From: Lyngbya sp. CCAP 1446/10
GTDB taxonomy: Bacteria; Cyanobacteriota; Cyanobacteriia; Cyanobacteriales; Microcoleaceae
Assembly (NCBI RefSeq): GCF_026130175.1
Contig: NZ_JAIGNI010000049.1
Span: forward strand, 1-44,358
Direction: 5' to 3'
Length of the DNA stretch: 44,358 nt
Below, piece by piece: positions 1 to 9,200 of this stretch; the stretch's first letter is position 1, and each line of letters begins with the position of its first letter. Position numbers and translations under genes: made by a program. The notes below the pieces were generated by a model that saw nothing but the letters and a program-made list of their open reading frames with translations, did no database searches and was not told the DNA's origin.

Positions 1-117
1 GGAATCGTCGCCGCCGTTATGCAAAGCGTTGTAATTTGTTATCAGCAATTTATAATTATGAGTTAGCTCTAGGGGATTAAATTGAAAACTTTCTATTATA
101 GCATAGATTTTTTTTGC
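1..117. other. non-coding sequence at left edge
   Basis: No gene could be recognised here. The neighbouring ISKra4-type transposase reading frame becomes recognisable only from about position 118, so its 5' two thirds are either deleted or replaced by this stretch. Confidence 0.4.
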
Positions 118-646
118 AAGAGGTCTACTATAAAGCCGTTTGCGCATGATAACGTTTATGCGGGAGCATTTTTTCAAAATAATCAAGATTTAATTGATTG
201 GACTAACAGCCAAAAATTGCTACATCCTATGTATTGCGCTTGAGATGGTCATGCCGGAATTTGGAAGATATTTCAAGAAATCGGAGATGCCGAACAAAGA
301 CAAGAAATCTTAGATTGGTATCATCTAAAAGAAAATCTTTACAAGATAGGAGGTTCACTAAAACGTTTAAAGTTAGCAGAAAATATGTTGTGGCAAGGCA
401 AAATAGATGAAGTCATCAATCTATTTAAAGAAATAAAAAAAAAGAATTTAAAACATTTTGTAACTATTTAGAGACCCATCGCTGCCGAATAGTCAACTAC
501 CAATACTATAAAGAAGAATCCATAAGTTCGATTGGTTCTGGAACAGTTGAATCAATCATTAAACGAATTGGGTTTAGGGTGAAAATATCAGGAGCGCAAT
601 GGAAGATTGAGAGCGTTCCCTCTATCCTTTCTCTTCGCTGTGCTTA

Positions 647-1971
647 GGGGCTCGCGGACAAATAAAATACCAGTCAAAATGGGATAATCGTGATATCCCA
701 TTTTGGTAAAGTTTCAGAACGTTGCCATTCAGGCAAATACTGTTTTAACTCATCAGGTAAGACTTTTACTCCTTTCTCATAAGTGATTTCAACTAAGTGT
801 AAAATGGGCTGAATTCCTTTCCATGTCATGTTGGATGCCCAGTATATGGCAGTTTCAACCGAATCTAAAATAGCACCATTCCAATAATGTTCAAGTGCCG
901 CCCAGCAGCGTTCAATTGGATTATACTTGCTGTGATAAGGTGGATAGTAAATTAGTCGGATTATTAAACCAATTCTCTGAGATAACTCAATGATACGTTT
1001 GATGAATTGTGTTCGATTGCTTCTAGTTGCTGGACCACCATCAAGGTCAATCACCAATTCTTCCAGTTCGGTGTAATCAGATTGGTTATTTTGCCACCAA
1101 TCCGTTAGACAATCGACGATAAAATCAGTGGTTTCAGCGGACTGTCCCATATAAATTGATAATTGGTCACTCTTTATTGTTGAGAATGCCAAAGGGGACT
1201 AATACGGCTTGCCACTCCGTATCATGGTCATCAGCCGACTTCGGTTCAAGGGTTCGGGATTTACCATCCCGTGAGAGGTTGCCAATTTTGACTTTGGCTT
1301 TGGTATCAATTGATATTCGTAGAGACTTAACATCTTTATCGGAGGCTTGATTCTCCTTTGATACATTCTCAAAAATGGCATCTGTTTCGGGAATCTTTTT
1401 CAAGGGCTTGGTTTTTTGTGTTTTTTTAGGCGATATCCCATCCGATTTAAAATCGTGCCAATTGTTTGACGAGAAGGCAATTGCTCACAGTTGTAGTTCT
1501 TCTGACTCACTAATGCCGATAGTACCGCCTTGGCACTGATCCGAGCATACAAAAATGTCGATTGAAACTTCCGGTCTGTCTGGGAATCGGGATCTACTAA
1601 AGAACGAATATCGGCATCTTTGTTGGGCAGCAATATTTCACTTTTATGTCGCCCTCTTGCTCGGTAATTATCAACACAAATCAACCCGGTTCGTCGTTCA
1701 TGTAAGCCTAATTGAACGCTGTCTCGGTTCCATCCCATAAATGTTTCTACTTTTCGGGCTGAACTATTAAAGTAGTCTTCGGCTACTTTTGCCATAAAGT
1801 CTCGACGGCGATAGCCCGTCAGTTTTTTGGCAGCATCCTTGAATGTCGATTTAACGGGCTCACTCAATATCATTTCTCGCATCCCACTCACAGAGGTCAC
1901 AACCACTTATGTCAGATTTTTTGTTTCCTACCTTTCTAGCATACCTGGGGTGATATTTAATTGCAAGCCCC
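647..1971 (-). mobile_element. ISAzo13-family insertion sequence (1325 bp) inside the ISKra4 gene
   Basis: The ends are imperfect inverted repeats: GGGGCTCGCGGACAAATAAA at the left, and GGGGCTTGCAATTAAATA read inward from the right. A TTA trinucleotide flanks both sides (644-646 and 1972-1974), and removing the element plus one TTA restores the interrupted ISKra4 reading frame. That defines the insertion to the base. Its single gene is on the minus strand and frameshifted. Confidence 0.8.
674..1906 (-). pseudogene. ISAzo13-family transposase with two frameshifts
   Basis: Three overlapping minus-strand frames make up one ~410-residue protein. 1906-1400 is the N-terminal part (LTGYRRRDFMAKVAEDYF, HTH-like ARKVETFMGWNRDSVQLGLHE). 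1403-1167 is the middle (AKVKIGNLSRDGKSRT). 1192-674 is the C-terminal DDE part (LVIDLDGGPATRSNRTQF, LIYYPPYHSKYNPIERCWAA). The summed length fits an ISAzo13 transposase. The frame changes near 1400-1420 (a poly-A tract in minus sense) and near 1170-1190. Two separate shifts make simple programmed frameshifting unlikely, so I treat it as inactivated, though the A-rich first junction could slip. Confidence 0.8.
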
Positions 1972-2025
1972 TTATCTCAACGGTCAACTTTCAATTTGAT
2001 GTATTTGCCAAAGTGAGATGCACCC

Positions 2026-2206
2026 GAAATGATTTGGCTGGAGCTCCAGTAGAAACTGTAAAATTTTGGGCATATTCTGCTTCAAATTCTGACCACGGAA
2101 TTAGTTTTGCCATGATTACCCAACGATTATCCTCTGACAATTGCCCCTCGAAGGGCAGGTCAAAGCTGGACGGCGGGCTTGGGGTTGGGTCAACTTTTCG
2201 GTACAT
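2026..2206 (-). pseudogene. IS5-like transposase, N-terminal 60 residues only
   Basis: The frame starts at ATG 2206 and reads FDLPFEGQLSEDNRWVIMAK, LIPWSEFEAEYAQNFTV and STGAPAKSF, the N-terminal signature of the large IS5/IS1182-like DDE transposases of cyanobacteria. It stops being homologous at the codon after AKSF, exactly where the ISKra4 tip begins. Unlike copy 2, the start region of this copy is intact (MYRKVDPTPSPPSS). Confidence 0.78.
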
Positions 2207-2327
2207 TACGAAAGTGATGGTGTGCTGGGCTTTTGACTCATTTTAGCTACTATCTTTGCACATTTTCAGCGCTAAAACGAGCCCAAGTCCTTTGATGTAA
2301 GGGTTTTAGGCTTTTTCAGCAAACCCT
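2026..2327 (-). mobile_element. 5' end fragment of an IS5-like element, copy 1
   Basis: Read on the minus strand, 2327 down to 2026 matches the left end of the IS5-like element at 21384-23042: outer tip AGGGTTTGCTGAAAAAGCC, then the same ~120-bp leader, then the transposase start. Identity is high by eye. The fragment ends at 2026 where the right tip of the ISKra4 element begins, so ISKra4 (or a deletion bounded by it) removed the rest. Confidence 0.78.
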
Positions 2328-2363
2328 ATCTAGTTCGTCATCGACAACAAGGATGGAAGACAT
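2328..2363 (-). pseudogene. start of a response-regulator gene cut off by the IS5-like element
   Basis: On the minus strand an ATG at 2361-2363 opens MSSILVVDDEL, the beta-1 strand and acidic pair of a receiver domain, closely like the starts of the REC genes at 3553 and 5777 (…SILIIDDEPDN, …SILVVDDEPDN). After about 12 codons the frame runs into the tip of the IS5-like element and stops. The start lies 57 bp after the stop of the REC-kinase gene on the same strand, so it was probably the next gene of that operon. The rest of the gene is not in this window. Confidence 0.6.
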
Positions 2364-2419
2364 TTTTTATGATACTTTGTAGCTTTTACGATCTTGAAAT
2401 AATCCTGTCAAAACCCCTG

Positions 2420-3553
2420 CTAACTGGGAACTATCGGCAGGGTGACATATACCGTTGTTTCCTGTTGATAAATACTGGTAATCGAGAACTCACCTCCGGC
2501 TAGTTCGACAACTTTATTGACAATTTTTAAGCCCAAACCAATGCCCTGTTGCTCATAGGTCTTGCGCTCAAACTGCATGAAGGCACCGATTTTAGCAATT
2601 TGCTCTTCTGTCATGCCCCGCCCTGAGTCATGTACAGATAAATTCAGCATTTCCCCCACAACTTGACCACTAACTTTAATTGTTGTATCTGGTGGGGAAA
2701 ATTTCAGTGCATTATCAACTAATTCATGCAGAATTATTGATAGATATCGCTCTGGTAGAGACAGTACCACTTCCTCAAGTGCAAATATGAGGTCGTTGCT
2801 ACGGTTGAAGCTCTGAGCATGGGATTTCAACGCAGTTTCAATGGCAGAAGTTGAGAATTGAGTAGGGGCGGATTGAAGCTTGTGTTGCCGATTGGCGGAT
2901 AATTCTAATTCTAAATAAATGAGGAATTTTTTCGTTAAATTTTCTAAGCGACGGGCAGATTGATCGAGCCAGCCTAACATCTCATTGATTTCGGCGAGAT
3001 CCATCTCTTCAAAATCCTCCTTAAGCAATCCGATAGTACCTAATATGCCATTGAGGGGCGTATTCAATTCATGGGATAGACTAGAAGCTAAGTTGCCACG
3101 CAGTTCATTGAGGGTACTTTCTAAGATATTGATAGTATTTTCTTGGATGTGGGACAAGTTCTGGATATTGTCATACTGTTGCTTGATTCTGAGCATTGAA
3201 TTGACGCGAGCACGCAATTCAATTCCATTTACGGGTTTACTAATGAAGTCGTCGGCGCCGGCGGTTAGACAATGAGCAAGGTCTGATTTTGAGCTTAATG
3301 CCGTGACCATAATGATGGGAATTGCTTGCCATTTTGAGATAGCTTTGATTTGCCGACAAACTTCGATGCCATCTATTCCTGGCATCATCACATCTAGCAA
3401 AATTAGATCGGGATTGAAGGTGTCGAGGGTAGCGATCGCCTCTTGACCATTGGCAGCATAATGCAATTGATAATCCTGCTCGGATAACAGGGTTTCAATC
3501 ACATCAAAATTATCTGGCTCATCATCAATGATTAAAATGGATGGTGTTTTCAT
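2420..3553 (-). CDS. REC-histidine kinase (response regulator-type hybrid, 377 aa)
   Basis: Cytoplasmic signalling protein: an N-terminal receiver domain (about residues 1-125; acidic pair DDE, phospho-acceptor Asp in LILLDVMMPG, Lys in SKP) joined by a short coiled coil to a histidine kinase. The H-box is SLSHELNTPLNGILG (about residue 160), the N-box HELVDNALKFSPP and the G-boxes DSGRGM and GIGLGLKIV. There are no membrane segments, so input arrives by phosphotransfer to REC. The REC is a close paralogue of that in the GGDEF-EAL protein at 4053-5777. A decayed REC gene lies 19 bp upstream and a truncated response regulator 57 bp downstream, all on the minus strand. This points to an old multi-gene phosphorelay operon with the giant kinase at 6239-13051 as likely partner (inference). 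Confidence 0.9.
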   Translation of the reverse strand: MKTPSILIIDDEPDNFDVIETLLSEQDYQLHYAANGQEAIATLDTFNPDLILLDVMMPGIDGIEVCRQIKAISKWQAIPIIMVTALSSKSDLAHCLTAGADDFISKPVNGIELRARVNSMLRIKQQYDNIQNLSHIQENTINILESTLNELRGNLASSLSHELNTPLNGILGTIGLLKEDFEEMDLAEINEMLGWLDQSARRLENLTKKFLIYLELELSANRQHKLQSAPTQFSTSAIETALKSHAQSFNRSNDLIFALEEVVLSLPERYLSIILHELVDNALKFSPPDTTIKVSGQVVGEMLNLSVHDSGRGMTEEQIAKIGAFMQFERKTYEQQGIGLGLKIVNKVVELAGGEFSITSIYQQETTVYVTLPIVPS

Positions 3554-3572
3554 GGTGATCTTGATTGGGGAG

Positions 3573-3853
3573 CTAAAAGTTAATAATAGTTGTCAATTGC
3601 TTTAAGTTGACAGATTTGCTAAGGTAATCGTTGGCTCCAAGGGCAAGGCAACGATCGCGCTCGCTTGTCATGACTAGGGTGGTGAGAGCAATGATGGGTA
3701 CATCAACTAAGTTTGAATCGCGGCAGATCTGCTGCATGGCTTCTCGTCAATTCATACAGGGATTTGAATGTTAATCAGCATCAGATTGGGGTTTTCAGAC
3801 TAGACTAGAGTGATGGCCTCCTCTCCATTTATGACTAGGGTGTGTTTTCCAAC
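3573..3853 (-). pseudogene. decayed receiver domain
   Basis: The minus strand encodes a degraded receiver: GEEAITLV, then stop, SENPNLMLINIQIPV, then a stop and a frameshift, then VDVPIIALTTLVMTSERDRC, LALGANDYLSKSVNLKQL and a TAG stop at 3573-3575. It matches the C-terminal REC of the giant kinase at 6239-13051 almost residue for residue. Asp of LMD is now Asn (LIN), and Lys of TKP is kept but Pro is lost (SKS). The first third is missing; the palindromic repeat at 3841-3935 takes its place. It is therefore a dead copy or a leftover of a longer hybrid kinase. Confidence 0.72.
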
Positions 3854-3935
3854 CCTGGGAGGGCGAAGCCTGTGGACACAAAACATTCGTTTTTAGCGGT
3901 AAGCGATCGCCCGCAGGCTTCGCCCCTACTACTGA
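3841..3935. repeat. palindromic intergenic repeat (GGGCGAAGCCTG stem)
   Basis: Inverted arms GGGCGAAGCCTG (about 3867) and CAGGCTTCGCCC (about 3915) enclose ~36 bp with a HIP1 site, and the outer arms GTGTTTTC and GAAAACA extend the symmetry. This is the shape of a cyanobacterial REP/MITE-like repeat. It sits at the broken 5' edge of the decayed REC gene. Confidence 0.55.
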
Positions 3936-4052
3936 AAACAGGCTATACGGGCTAGGGTTGGAGGGAAGAGGGGTCGTATCTGTCGTAAACGACGACAGCG
4001 GTTGCTATATATTGAATTAATTGACTGAAGCAGGTGGGCAACACTTTTTATA

Positions 4053-5777
4053 TTAATTGGTAAGATAAATCCTTTCAATTTCAGTCGCTGGGAGGGGTTT
4101 AGAAAATAAATAACCCTGTCCAAATTCACAACCGAGTTGTTGGAGCCACTGAAGTTGCTGAGTTGTTTCAATTCCTTCGGCAATGACGGTAAGTTCGAGT
4201 TGATTACTCAGAGTAATAATAGTGTTCACAACTTGATAGTTGCGATTTTCAGCTTGGAGCTGATTGACAAAAGAGCGATCGATTTTGAGGTTATCCACTG
4301 GAAAACGGTGCAGATAACCCAGGGAAGAATATCCCGTGCCGAAATCATCAATGCTGATCTGAATTTGGCGCGAACGCAATTGTTCAGTTAGCGCGATCGC
4401 CATCTGAGCATTTTCTATAATCGCGCTTTCGGTAATTTCCAGTTTGATGTTAGCAGGATTAACCGCAGTTTCTGCCAACACCCGATCGACATCAGCCAAA
4501 AGGGTTGGGGAAGAAAATTGTCGCACAGAGAGGTTAACGCTCATTGTTAACTCTGTCCAGCCCCGTTGCTCCCATATCCGAAGTTGCTGACACGCCTGCT
4601 TCAACACTACCATTCCTACTGGCACAATCAGCCCTGTTTGCTCCATGCAGGGGATAAATTCTCCTGGTAAAACCATACCCCGAACGGGATTTTGCCAGCG
4701 TACCAGTGCTTCAAATCCGACCATTTTTTGGGTTTGTAGATTGACAATTGGCTGGTAGTAGATGACAAACTCTTGATGTTCCAGTGCTCGCTGTAAATCA
4801 TTTTCCAAGGTCAGCCGGTTTAGCATTGCCAAAGACATCTGACAATCAAAAATTTGATAGCAGCCTTTCCCAGAAAGTTTAGCTTTATACATTGCTGTAT
4901 CGGCATCTTGTAAGGGTTCTTCCGGTTGTTTATAAACACTACTACCTAGAGCAATGCCCATACAAGCAGTCATAAAGATTTCACAATCTGCAACTAGAAA
5001 CGATGCGTCAAATCCCCGTAAAACAGCTTCAATAAATAGTTCAAGATCGACCGCACCATCAATGTTATAAAGCAAAAAGCAAAACTCATCCTCACCCATA
5101 CGTGCTAACACATCGCCAGGGCGTAGATGATGCTGTAACCGTTCTGTCATGGCGAGTAGCAATTGATTGCCGACGGCATAACCAAAGGAACCATTAACCA
5201 ATTTAAACTGATCGCAGTCTAGATAAACCACCGCAAATGATAATTCCCCAGCTTGTAAAATCTCAGCCAATTTTTGAAGCAAGAAAGTTCGACTGGGTAA
5301 TGCTGTGAGTGCATCCTGAAGAATCATGGTTTCCAATTGGGCGGTTCGTTGTTGCACCGTTGCTTCTAATTGAGCATTGAAGCTTACTAATTGCTGATAT
5401 TGCCCATGAATGCGTAACATCGATCGCACCCTTGCTTTTAATTCTAAGTGATTGATAGGTTTGCTGATAAAGTCATCCGCCCCTGCCGCGAAACATCTGG
5501 CGAGATCCGTTTTGGTTGTCAAGGCTGTCACCATAATTATAGGCACTGATTCCCATTGCGGCATAGCTTTAATGCGTTTACAGACTTCTATGCCGTCTAT
5601 CCCTGGCATCATTACATCGAGCAAAATCACATCTGGCTTAAAAAGGTCTAAGGAAGCGATCGCATCTTGACCATTGGAAGCGTAGTATAACTTGTAGCCA
5701 AGATTGGGCAAAAGGGTTTCAATCACGTCAAAGTTATCGGGTTCGTCGTCAACGACTAAAATAGAAGGGGTATTCAT
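4053..5777 (-). CDS. REC-GGDEF-EAL cyclic-di-GMP response regulator (574 aa)
   Basis: Cytoplasmic c-di-GMP protein. Residues ~1-125 are a receiver (DDEPDN, LLDVMMPGIDG with the phospho-Asp, SKP), then a short coiled coil. A GGDEF domain (~150-310) carries GEDEF in place of GGDEF, so cyclase activity is doubtful. An EAL domain (~325-570) has the catalytic signatures EALVRW, ITESAIIEN, DDFGTGYSSLGYL and VIAEGIET, so phosphodiesterase activity looks intact. The expected net role is c-di-GMP breakdown controlled by phosphorylation. The start at 5777 puts the receiver in register with its paralogue at 3553. The upstream neighbour on the same strand is the giant hybrid kinase; 461 bp of repeat-rich DNA separate them, so a separate promoter is likely. 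Confidence 0.9.
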   Translation of the reverse strand: MNTPSILVVDDEPDNFDVIETLLPNLGYKLYYASNGQDAIASLDLFKPDVILLDVMMPGIDGIEVCKRIKAMPQWESVPIIMVTALTTKTDLARCFAAGADDFISKPINHLELKARVRSMLRIHGQYQQLVSFNAQLEATVQQRTAQLETMILQDALTALPSRTFLLQKLAEILQAGELSFAVVYLDCDQFKLVNGSFGYAVGNQLLLAMTERLQHHLRPGDVLARMGEDEFCFLLYNIDGAVDLELFIEAVLRGFDASFLVADCEIFMTACMGIALGSSVYKQPEEPLQDADTAMYKAKLSGKGCYQIFDCQMSLAMLNRLTLENDLQRALEHQEFVIYYQPIVNLQTQKMVGFEALVRWQNPVRGMVLPGEFIPCMEQTGLIVPVGMVVLKQACQQLRIWEQRGWTELTMSVNLSVRQFSSPTLLADVDRVLAETAVNPANIKLEITESAIIENAQMAIALTEQLRSRQIQISIDDFGTGYSSLGYLHRFPVDNLKIDRSFVNQLQAENRNYQVVNTIITLSNQLELTVIAEGIETTQQLQWLQQLGCEFGQGYLFSKPLPATEIERIYLTN

Positions 5778-5824
5778 AAAACCAATGTACGTAATGAAGG
5801 GTCTGAAGATATTGTATGCACTCT

Positions 5825-5854
5825 TTTATATTATTATTATTATTATTATTATAA
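5825..5854. repeat. TAT/ATT trinucleotide microsatellite
   Basis: About nine uninterrupted ATT/TAT units lie 50-75 bp upstream of the REC-GGDEF-EAL start codon. Length changes here could alter promoter spacing (inference only). Confidence 0.8.
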
Positions 5855-6086
5855 CTCTAGCAATCCTCATTGATTTTCTAGGTATACAAAACTTGAAACC
5901 CTTGCTATACAAAGAGTCTAATAATATAAGAGGTCGTTATATCTTGAGACTCAGATCGGATTGCTATATCAAACTTAGGATAGTAGGTGGGCGATCGCCG
6001 CAAACAAGTGATATTTATCTTACCCATATATAATTTAAGCTCGCGCTCGTTCTACAAATTATAGTTTTAGGAATTGGTAGAAAAAA

Positions 6087-6194
6087 GTTTTCAAACCCTC
6101 GAATGGCAAAGTATTCGGGACTAAAACACTGTTTTTTAGGGGGAATTTATCGTCCGAATGCTGAACCCCTACACCAAATTTATAGTTTGAAAAC
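6087..6194. repeat. imperfect palindrome with GTTTTCAAAC/GTTTGAAAAC ends
   Basis: The outer arms GTTTTCAAAC (6087-6096) and GTTTGAAAAC (6185-6194) are perfect inverted repeats. Inner arms ATTCGGGAC (6113-6121) and GTCCGAAT (6152-6159) pair as well. The whole is a ~108-bp MITE- or REP-like structure between the two signalling genes, 44 bp from the 3' end of the giant kinase gene, where it could act as a transcription barrier. Confidence 0.55.
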
Positions 6195-6238
6195 ACGCCC
6201 TAGCAAGAAAACCCCTATTGAGAACCAAATACCTTTGT

Positions 6239-9200
6239 TTAGGGAGCTAAAAGTTGTTGAATAGAGGATACTAATTGCTTCAACTTAACAGGTTTCGTAA
6301 GATAATCATTAGCTCCAGCGGCAAGACAACGATCGCGATCGCCAGTCATAGCTAAAGCAGTTAGGGCAATAATCGGCACATTGACTAAGTTTGGATCACG
6401 GCGAATGTGCTCCATAGCTTCTAATCCATCCAGCCCCGGCATTTGAATATCCATCAAAATTATATTGGGGTTTTCAGACTTGGCTAGCGCGATCGCCTCT
6501 TCTCCATTCTTAGCCAAAACAATACGATAGCCTTTAGCTTTCAGATAGCTCGTAACCGTACTAATATTAGCTTCGTTGTCTTCTGCCAACAAAATTAAAG
6601 GAGATGCTTCCTTTTCTGGTTGAAAAAACTCGATGGGAGACTCCGCCTGGGATTTCAAATTAGAAGCAGATAAGTTAGGAGAAGATAGGTTAGGAGAAGA
6701 TAGTTCACGAGCAACGCCGGGAAGGTCAATCGTGAAACAACTTCCTAATCCTACTTGACTCGTTAACCCCACTTGTCCGCCATGAAGTTCGACAATGCGT
6801 TTCACTAAGGCTAAACCCAAGCCAGTACCCGCATATTGACGATTTAAGGCACTATCGATTTGGATAAAAGGCTGAAACAATTTGTTAATATTTTCTGGGG
6901 CAATACCGATGCCTGTATCGATGACAGCAATTCTTAGATAGTCTTTGAGTTCTAACCCCTCTTCCTGGGGTTTGAGAGCTAGTTCCTGCTCGAAGGGAGT
7001 CTGGTATAACATCACCTTGGTGTCCCCTTGGAGATCGTGCGGGACTAGAACCGTTGCCCGCTTGTGACGAGTGACTTCTAGGGTAATGCGTCCCCCTTCT
7101 GGGGTGAATTTGACAGCATTGTTAAGCAGATTGATCAAGACTTGGCGGATGCGCCGTTCATCAATTAAGAAGTCTGGCAAATTTAAGGGAATTTTAATCT
7201 CTAGCTGGAGGCGTTTTTGCATGGCTTGTTGTTTGATAAATGCCAGACTAGATTGACACAGACGATTGATTGAAACTGGTGTAAAATCCAACTCCATTTG
7301 ACCGGATTCAATTTTAGCCACATCCAAAATGTCGTTGATTAATTCTAGTAAGTGAAAGCCACTGCGCTCGATGGTTTGTAAAGCCTTAATTTGTGCTTCG
7401 TTAACTATGCCAAAGACTGCCTCTTGTAGCCCCTCAGTCATACCCAGAATGGCATTAAGGGGGGTGCGGAGTTCGTGACTCATGTTGGCGAGAAATTCGT
7501 CTTTAAGGCGGGTAGCACGGGCAAGTTCCTCGTTAGAAACTGCCAATTGTTGATTGCGCTCAGTGACTTGCTGCTGCGCTTGTTGTCGTTCAGTGAGTTC
7601 TTGCTGCAACTGCTCAAAGAGGTGGGCTTGCTGAATGGCGATCGCCAACTGATTAGCAATTTGTTGCAGTAGTTGCGCTTCAGACTCTTGCCATACTCGT
7701 TTTTCTCGACAGGCATGGATGACTAAAACCCCCCAGAGCTTATTGCTTTGGTCTGGGGCAACCCATCTATCGTTTTCGCTGCCTCGCACTTCTTGCAGGA
7801 TAGGCGCAACGATTTTGGACTGAATTTGACCTTCAATGCAGTATTCTACTAAACAATCACTCGATATGTCAGTCATCACATCAGGGACAATGCGCGGCTT
7901 ACCCTGCCAATAGTATTGTAAGATTTCTTGAGACCAAACTTCATTATCCCACTGACGATCCTTGAGAGCGGGGAACTGACTAGATACCGATTCCTTAACA
8001 ATTTGGCTTTTGCCATTGCCAAATAGCCGGAACACGATGACGCGATCGCCTCGCAAAATTTCTTTGACTTGCTGCGTCACAGTCACCAAAATTTGGTTAA
8101 TATCCAATGATTGGCGAATTTGCTGGACGATCACTCCCAAAGTTCGCTGCCGTTGCAGTTGTAAAGCGATCGCCTCTTCTGTTTGCTTGCGGATGACCAG
8201 TTCCGATTGCACCTGTTCGTAGAGATTAGCTTGCTGAATGGCGATCGCTAACTGGTTGGCAGTTTGTTTGAGTAAATTGATTTCCCAGTCTTCCCACTGG
8301 CGTGGAAGATCGCATTGATGGACAATTAGCAATCCCCAGAGTGTGTGATTCTGAACAATTGGAACTACGAGTTTAGCTCTCACCTGAATTTTTGAGAGGA
8401 ATTGAATCAGACAGGGTAAAACTGGCTGGTTTTCATCTTCGCGATCGCAGAGGGCATACACTCTTCCTTGGATATAGCGCTCATAATTCTCTTCTGGGAA
8501 AACCTCTTGAGGAAAAAGGATATCCAGAATTTTGGGCCATTTTGGCAACACAGATTCAGCAATGGCAGCCCCCGTTCCTCCAGGGAAAACCCGATAAACC
8601 AGCGCTCGGTCTGATTGTAAGACCTGACGGATTTCCTCAACAGTGGTATTGAGAACTTCGTCTAGATTCAGAGACGATCGCACCCGTTGAGTAATCGCTC
8701 CCAGCAAACGTTCCTGTTTTGCCTGTTGTTGCAATCTCAATTCGGTTTGTTTGCGATCGCTAATATCGCGGCATACACAAATCAACAATCCATCTTCTGT
8801 AAGAGTCAGAGATAGACCTTCACTAAAAGTCGAGCCATCTTTACGGGTAGCGATTGCTTCTCCCTCCCAAGCGCGATCGCGCCCCAGCACTGGAAAAACT
8901 TCCTGCTCAAACCGTTCTAACTCCTCTAGGGAATACAAACCACTCCAGTTTTTGCCTACCAATTCTTCAGGGTATTCGTAACCAAATAGTTCTAAATGAG
9001 CTTGATTCAAGTAGAGGTAGGTGTCTCCTTGCATAATTGCAATGCCATCGATCGCCGCCTCAATTGCCGCTAGTTGCTGCGTCATCGCCTGCTCAGTTTC
9101 TTTGCGCTCGGTAATGTCTTGAATCAAGATTAGTAAGTGTGTCAGTCCGTCATGGCTTGATAGGACAGAGGTAGAAATGGTGACAGTTCGTTTGTGCCCA

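Larger units (their letters stand above)
118..1999 (+). pseudogene. ISKra4-family transposase, C-terminal part, broken and interrupted
   Basis: The plus strand encodes the C-terminal ~170 residues of an ISKra4-type DDE transposase: DGHAGIWKIF, EILDWYHLKENLYKIGGSLK, ETHRCRIVNYQYY, IGSGTVESIIK and KISGAQW are family hallmarks. It is dead for several reasons. The 5' two thirds are missing. A TGA at 242-244 stands where family members have the Gly of GDGH. A frameshift lies near 430-460 in an A-rich run. An ISAzo13-type element (647-1971) splits the last codons. If that element and one TTA duplication are removed, the frame reads LRCAYLNGQLSI then TGA at 1997-1999, which is the expected ISKra4 ending. 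The element's right tip (TTTGCCAAAGTGAGATGCACCC-like) runs to about 2025. Confidence 0.82.
5778..6238. other. repeat-rich intergenic region
   Basis: No believable gene lies in these 461 bp. The stretch holds a TAT microsatellite and an imperfect palindrome, listed separately. The promoter of the REC-GGDEF-EAL gene should lie in the left third, but I see no convincing -35/-10 pair. Confidence 0.5.

Noticed and set aside
1167..1420. Programmed frameshifting in the ISAzo13-type transposase
   Set aside because: Two separate shifts are needed and only one lies at a slippery A-run, so ordinary decay is simpler.
1827..2246. A 139-codon plus-strand ORF across the IS junctions
   Set aside because: It spans the ends of three different elements in antisense, so it is an accident of the nesting.
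5704..6033. A 109-codon plus-strand ORF over the start of the REC-GGDEF-EAL gene
   Set aside because: It runs antisense to the receiver and then through the TAT microsatellite, which makes an Ile run; no gene-like features.
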